A DNA stretch of 8,017 nt from an uncultured Oscillospiraceae bacterium. GTDB lineage: Bacteria > Bacillota > Clostridia > Oscillospirales > Acutalibacteraceae. The stretch lies in NCBI GenBank assembly GCA_900555705.1, contig USLV01000043.1, positions 1 through 8,017 on the forward strand, read 5' to 3'. The notes beneath the pieces were generated by a model that did no database searches, was not told the origin of the DNA, and saw only the letters and a program-made list of their open reading frames with translations. This document shows positions 5,566 through 8,017 of this stretch, piece after piece; position 1 is the first letter of the stretch; every line of letters starts with the position of its first letter. The position numbers and the translations under genes were made by a program.

Positions 5566-6837
5566 TTACTTTGCGGCAGCAGTCGTCTGGGTGACATGCC
5601 CCGCCTGATCCACCACCCAGTCGGACAGCACACGCTGACGGGTATCCGTCCGGCCGCTGCCGGTGAGCTCTGTGATCGCGAGATCCCCCTCCGCAATTTC
5701 ACGGCCATAGGGGTTGAAAGCCTCGGTCAACAGCGTCAGCAGCTCGGTCTTCCGAACCGAATAATAGGTCTTCCCATTCGAGGAGGCGCTGACACCCGGA
5801 ATTACATAAGCCGTCATGCTTGAAAACGGCACCTTGGCCGCTTCCTGAATGAAGGCCACAATATCCTCTGTCCGCGTCTCAGCAGTCACGCGAATCGGGG
5901 TCGAACCGTTCATCAGCGGACCGATCAAATCGTTCTTCAGCTCCGCCTCCGTGGCCTGGGAGAGCCGCTGGAAGAGCGAGACAAATGCCTGCTGCAGCCT
6001 GGTCATGCGGCCGATATCTCCGTCGATGCCCGCCTTGTAGGTCGTGACGTACTGCAAAGCGGCCTTACCGTCCAGTGTCTGAACGCCCGCCTTATAGGAT
6101 ACATCGTCCACCTTCATCGCCGCATCGAGCTGGATATCCACCCCGCCCACGAGATCAACCAGCTTGACAAATGTCTCCTGTTCAAACAGGAAATAGCCGT
6201 CCACAGGCATGCTGTACTGCTCGTTGAACACCTCCACGAGGTTGACGGTGGAGGAGCCGGTCTTCTGCGTCACAACTGTGCCGCAGGCGGTGTGCTTGCT
6301 TTCCGCGATATCCGGCTCATACAGCCGTTTTCCGCAGGTCTCGCACCAGTCGAATGGTTTTGGATTCGCCCAGACATCTCCCGCCGCAGCCACGGCGAAG
6401 GAGCCGCCCTCGCCGAGATAGGTCGCCTGCGGGATTTGCAGGATAGATGCCTTTTTTGCCTCCTTGTCGAGGCAGACCAGAGACAGCATCTCGAGGGTGT
6501 CCTCATGCGACTCCGCTCCCATCAGGCCAAGCAGATAGTAACCGACCTTGCCCTGTTCCGCCTCCGGCGTCGTATCATAGGAGGTCAGCGGAAAATCCTC
6601 CGTCTCGGTTTCCGGCTTCCACTGCTGATAGGTTGTATAGATATATTTACCGACATAGATGATAAACACCGTCGAGACGGCGATCAGCACCAGCATCAGC
6701 CCGATCAGGATTCTCTTGCCGACCGGCGATTTTTTCTTTCGCTTTTTGGTCTTTTTCTGACCAGCCGCCGATTTGCCGGACGAGGGCTTTCTCTGTCCCT
6801 TTCCGTTCGAGGGCTGTCGGTTGCGTTCGTCTGCCAT
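5566..6837 (-). CDS. Divergent LytR-CpsA-Psr (LCP) family membrane protein with Cys/His insert
   Basis: 423 residues. The order is a Lys/Arg-rich cytoplasmic N-terminus (about 1-42, including KKTKKRKKK), one membrane segment (about 43-63), and an extracellular LCP-like domain (about 97-290) with a C-terminal extension. Recognisable LCP elements are YYLLGL, EDTLEMLSLV, SILQIPQATYL, PVDGYFLFEQETFVKLVDLVGGVDIQL, LDGKAALQYV and GDIGRMTRLQQAF. LCP proteins usually transfer undecaprenyl-linked glycopolymers to peptidoglycan. Here the usual RSDT reads HEDT, the usual IPRDT reads IPQAT, and the usual arginines after the YV strand read TTY, so several lipid-pyrophosphate-binding residues are replaced. 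D113, R277 and R280 remain. Between the IPQAT motif and the core lies an insert with C165, C168, H182 and C185 in zinc-ribbon spacing. The start has AAAGGAGG 11 bases upstream. LCP membership is likely; transferase activity is doubtful. Confidence 0.82.
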   Translation of the reverse strand: MADERNRQPSNGKGQRKPSSGKSAAGQKKTKKRKKKSPVGKRILIGLMLVLIAVSTVFIIYVGKYIYTTYQQWKPETETEDFPLTSYDTTPEAEQGKVGYYLLGLMGAESHEDTLEMLSLVCLDKEAKKASILQIPQATYLGEGGSFAVAAAGDVWANPKPFDWCETCGKRLYEPDIAESKHTACGTVVTQKTGSSTVNLVEVFNEQYSMPVDGYFLFEQETFVKLVDLVGGVDIQLDAAMKVDDVSYKAGVQTLDGKAALQYVTTYKAGIDGDIGRMTRLQQAFVSLFQRLSQATEAELKNDLIGPLMNGSTPIRVTAETRTEDIVAFIQEAAKVPFSSMTAYVIPGVSASSNGKTYYSVRKTELLTLLTEAFNPYGREIAEGDLAITELTGSGRTDTRQRVLSDWVVDQAGHVTQTTAAAK

Positions 6838-6848
6838 GCCCGAAGCCG

Positions 6849-6858
6849 CCTCCTTTTT
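6849..6858 (-). promoter_or_regulatory. Ribosome binding site of the LCP-family gene
   Basis: The minus strand reads AAAAAGGAGG in the 24-base gap after nadD-yqeK. It ends 11 bases before the ATG at 6837, slightly longer than ideal, but no other in-frame start fits better. There is no promoter in the gap, which supports cotranscription. Confidence 0.65.
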
Positions 6859-6861
6859 CCA

Positions 6862-8016
6862 TCAGTCCGTTTGTTTTTGCAGCATCAATTCGTTATAGGC
6901 CGCCACCGTGTCGGGGTGGATCGCCTGCCTTTTATCGAGCAGCTCGCGAATGGTATAGGCAAGCGCATATTCCATCGCGTCCTCCATGCGAATATCCACC
7001 AGCCGTCGCATCTCCCCGACGTCCGGATAATCCCGATCGGCGGAGGTGAAATCTGCGAGATAGAGCACCTTCTCGAGAAGGCCCATCCCGGCGCGGGCGG
7101 TGGTGTGGTAGCGGATAGCGCATAGGATTTCAGGATCATCGACCCCAAGCACCTTTTCCACAAAAGCCGCGCCGCTGCGCGCATGCAGCAGCTTTTCCGT
7201 CTGCGCCTCTACGTTGTCTAGCAGTATACCAAATTCTTTGAGAATTTGCAACTGCGTATCCGCCGGTGTATTTTTCATGATGTCATGCAGCAGACCGGCC
7301 GTATACGCCTTCGCCGGATCGGCGCCGTAGCGTCCGGCCAGCCGCTGTGCCTCCGCCGCCACGGCGAGCGAATGCACAAAACGCTTCGGCCGCAGCCGTT
7401 TGCGGATGATCTCAATGAATTGTTCGTCGGTCGGATGCGATTCCATATGCGCCATCGTGCGGTACAGTCCCTCCTGTTCAATATAGTCCCCGACAGCAGG
7501 CGGCACCAGTCCATCCAGCGGCGCCCCCGCCTGTATTCGCTCCCGGATTTCCGTCGAGGAGATCGCCGGCGGCAGCGCGTCCACGACGAGGCAGCGCGCG
7601 CCGCGCGCTTCGAGCCCGGCGGCACAGACAGCCAGCTCCTCTCCCGTCACCCCGTCCCGCGGGACGGCGCAGAGCACAGCCAGTCGCGCGATATCCGGGA
7701 AGCGCCACCATGTTCCGAGCGACCGGAACATGTCCGCGCCGGTGAGCAGATACCACTCGGTATCCGGCTCCTGCGCATGCAGCGCCTCCAGCGTCTCCAC
7801 TGTGAAGCTCGCCCCGCCCCGCCGAATCTCGAGATCCGAAACAGTAAGCCAGGGACAATCTGCTGCTGCCAGTTCGCACATTTGCAGCCGCTTCTCCGGC
7901 GGCGCCATATGCGCCTTGAGCTTATGCGGCGGAACCGAGGTCGGCATCAGCAGCACGCCGTCCAGGCCGAGCTGTTCCATGCAGGCGCACGCCAGCGCCA
8001 GATGGCCGCTGTGGAT
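6862..8016 (-). CDS. nadD-yqeK: Fused nicotinate-nucleotide adenylyltransferase and YqeK HD-domain hydrolase (partial, N-terminus missing)
   Basis: The frame is open to the right edge and 384 residues are visible; only the extreme N-terminus (the GGxFDP part) is missing. Visible residues 1-9 read IHSGHLALA, the nucleotidyltransferase HxGH motif. VPPHK (about 28-32), GGASFTVETL (about 67-76), LTGADMFRSLGTWWRF (about 91-106) and the ISSTEIRERI signature (about 152-161) complete NadD, which adenylylates nicotinate mononucleotide for NAD synthesis. From about residue 190 a second domain starts, with H215 (VHSL), the HD pair 244/245 (LLHDIMKN), H278, H304 (RYHTT) and D322 (LAD), the metal ligands of YqeK-type HD phosphohydrolases. 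YqeK of Gram-positive bacteria splits Ap4A symmetrically to ADP. In many Firmicutes these are two adjacent genes; here no stop or frameshift separates them. The stop is 24 bases before the LCP start. Both domain calls are confident. Confidence 0.95.
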   Translation of the reverse strand: MHSGHLALACACMEQLGLDGVLLMPTSVPPHKLKAHMAPPEKRLQMCELAAADCPWLTVSDLEIRRGGASFTVETLEALHAQEPDTEWYLLTGADMFRSLGTWWRFPDIARLAVLCAVPRDGVTGEELAVCAAGLEARGARCLVVDALPPAISSTEIRERIQAGAPLDGLVPPAVGDYIEQEGLYRTMAHMESHPTDEQFIEIIRKRLRPKRFVHSLAVAAEAQRLAGRYGADPAKAYTAGLLHDIMKNTPADTQLQILKEFGILLDNVEAQTEKLLHARSGAAFVEKVLGVDDPEILCAIRYHTTARAGMGLLEKVLYLADFTSADRDYPDVGEMRRLVDIRMEDAMEYALAYTIRELLDKRQAIHPDTVAAYNELMLQKQTD

Positions 8017-8017
8017 A

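Noticed and set aside
7593..7609. Inverted GCGCGC-type repeat in the nadD region
   Set aside because: Low-complexity GC alternation encoding ARGAR; it is self-complementary by composition and has no further support as a site.
7652..7667. Perfect 16-base palindrome with a CCGCGG centre inside the NadD part
   Set aside because: It lies in a GC-rich coding stretch (AVPRDG codons) where such palindromes arise easily; there is no promoter or partner site nearby.

Overview
The window comes from a moderately GC-rich member of the Clostridia, most likely Oscillospiraceae/Ruminococcaceae. This is inferred from gene order, protein style, strong purine-rich Shine-Dalgarno sites and low-GC intergenic gaps, not from a marker gene. 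All eight genes that I can support lie on the minus strand, so transcription runs from the right edge to the left. Coding density is high and no gap exceeds 200 bases.

Right part (8017 down to 2739): a compact housekeeping operon. It begins with a fused NadD-YqeK protein (NAD synthesis plus HD-type Ap4A hydrolase; its N-terminus is cut by the window edge). Next come a divergent membrane-anchored LytR-CpsA-Psr (LCP) protein, the ribosome silencing factor RsfS, and leucyl-tRNA synthetase LeuS. Intergenic spaces are about 24 and 47 bases, and rsfS/leuS overlap by one base (TGATG). The order nadD-yqeK-LCP-rsfS-leuS is a recurring Firmicutes arrangement as I know it. It links NAD supply, dinucleotide turnover, ribosome dormancy and tRNA charging.

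Middle part (2738 down to 2324): a gap containing an AT-rich hairpin and a near-consensus sigma-A promoter, then rpsU (ribosomal protein S21) with a very strong ribosome binding site, closed by an intrinsic terminator. rpsU therefore looks like its own transcription unit.

Left part (2323 to 1): a second operon with its own extended -10 promoter, which overlaps an 8-10-8 inverted repeat that looks like an operator. It encodes an orphan family 5 solute-binding lipoprotein, an Asp23/Gls24 (YloU-like) protein and the start of a DAK2-type kinase (YloV/FakA-like, fatty acid kinase) that runs off the left edge. The YloU-YloV pairing is known from Bacillus. The lipoprotein placed in front of it, with no permease or ATPase genes in view, is the more curious part.

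I saw no mobile element, CRISPR array, tRNA or rRNA, and nothing that amounts to a clearly new system. The best leads are the LCP protein with substituted catalytic residues and a Cys/His insert, and the lipoprotein/Asp23/fatty-acid-kinase operon with its candidate operator.
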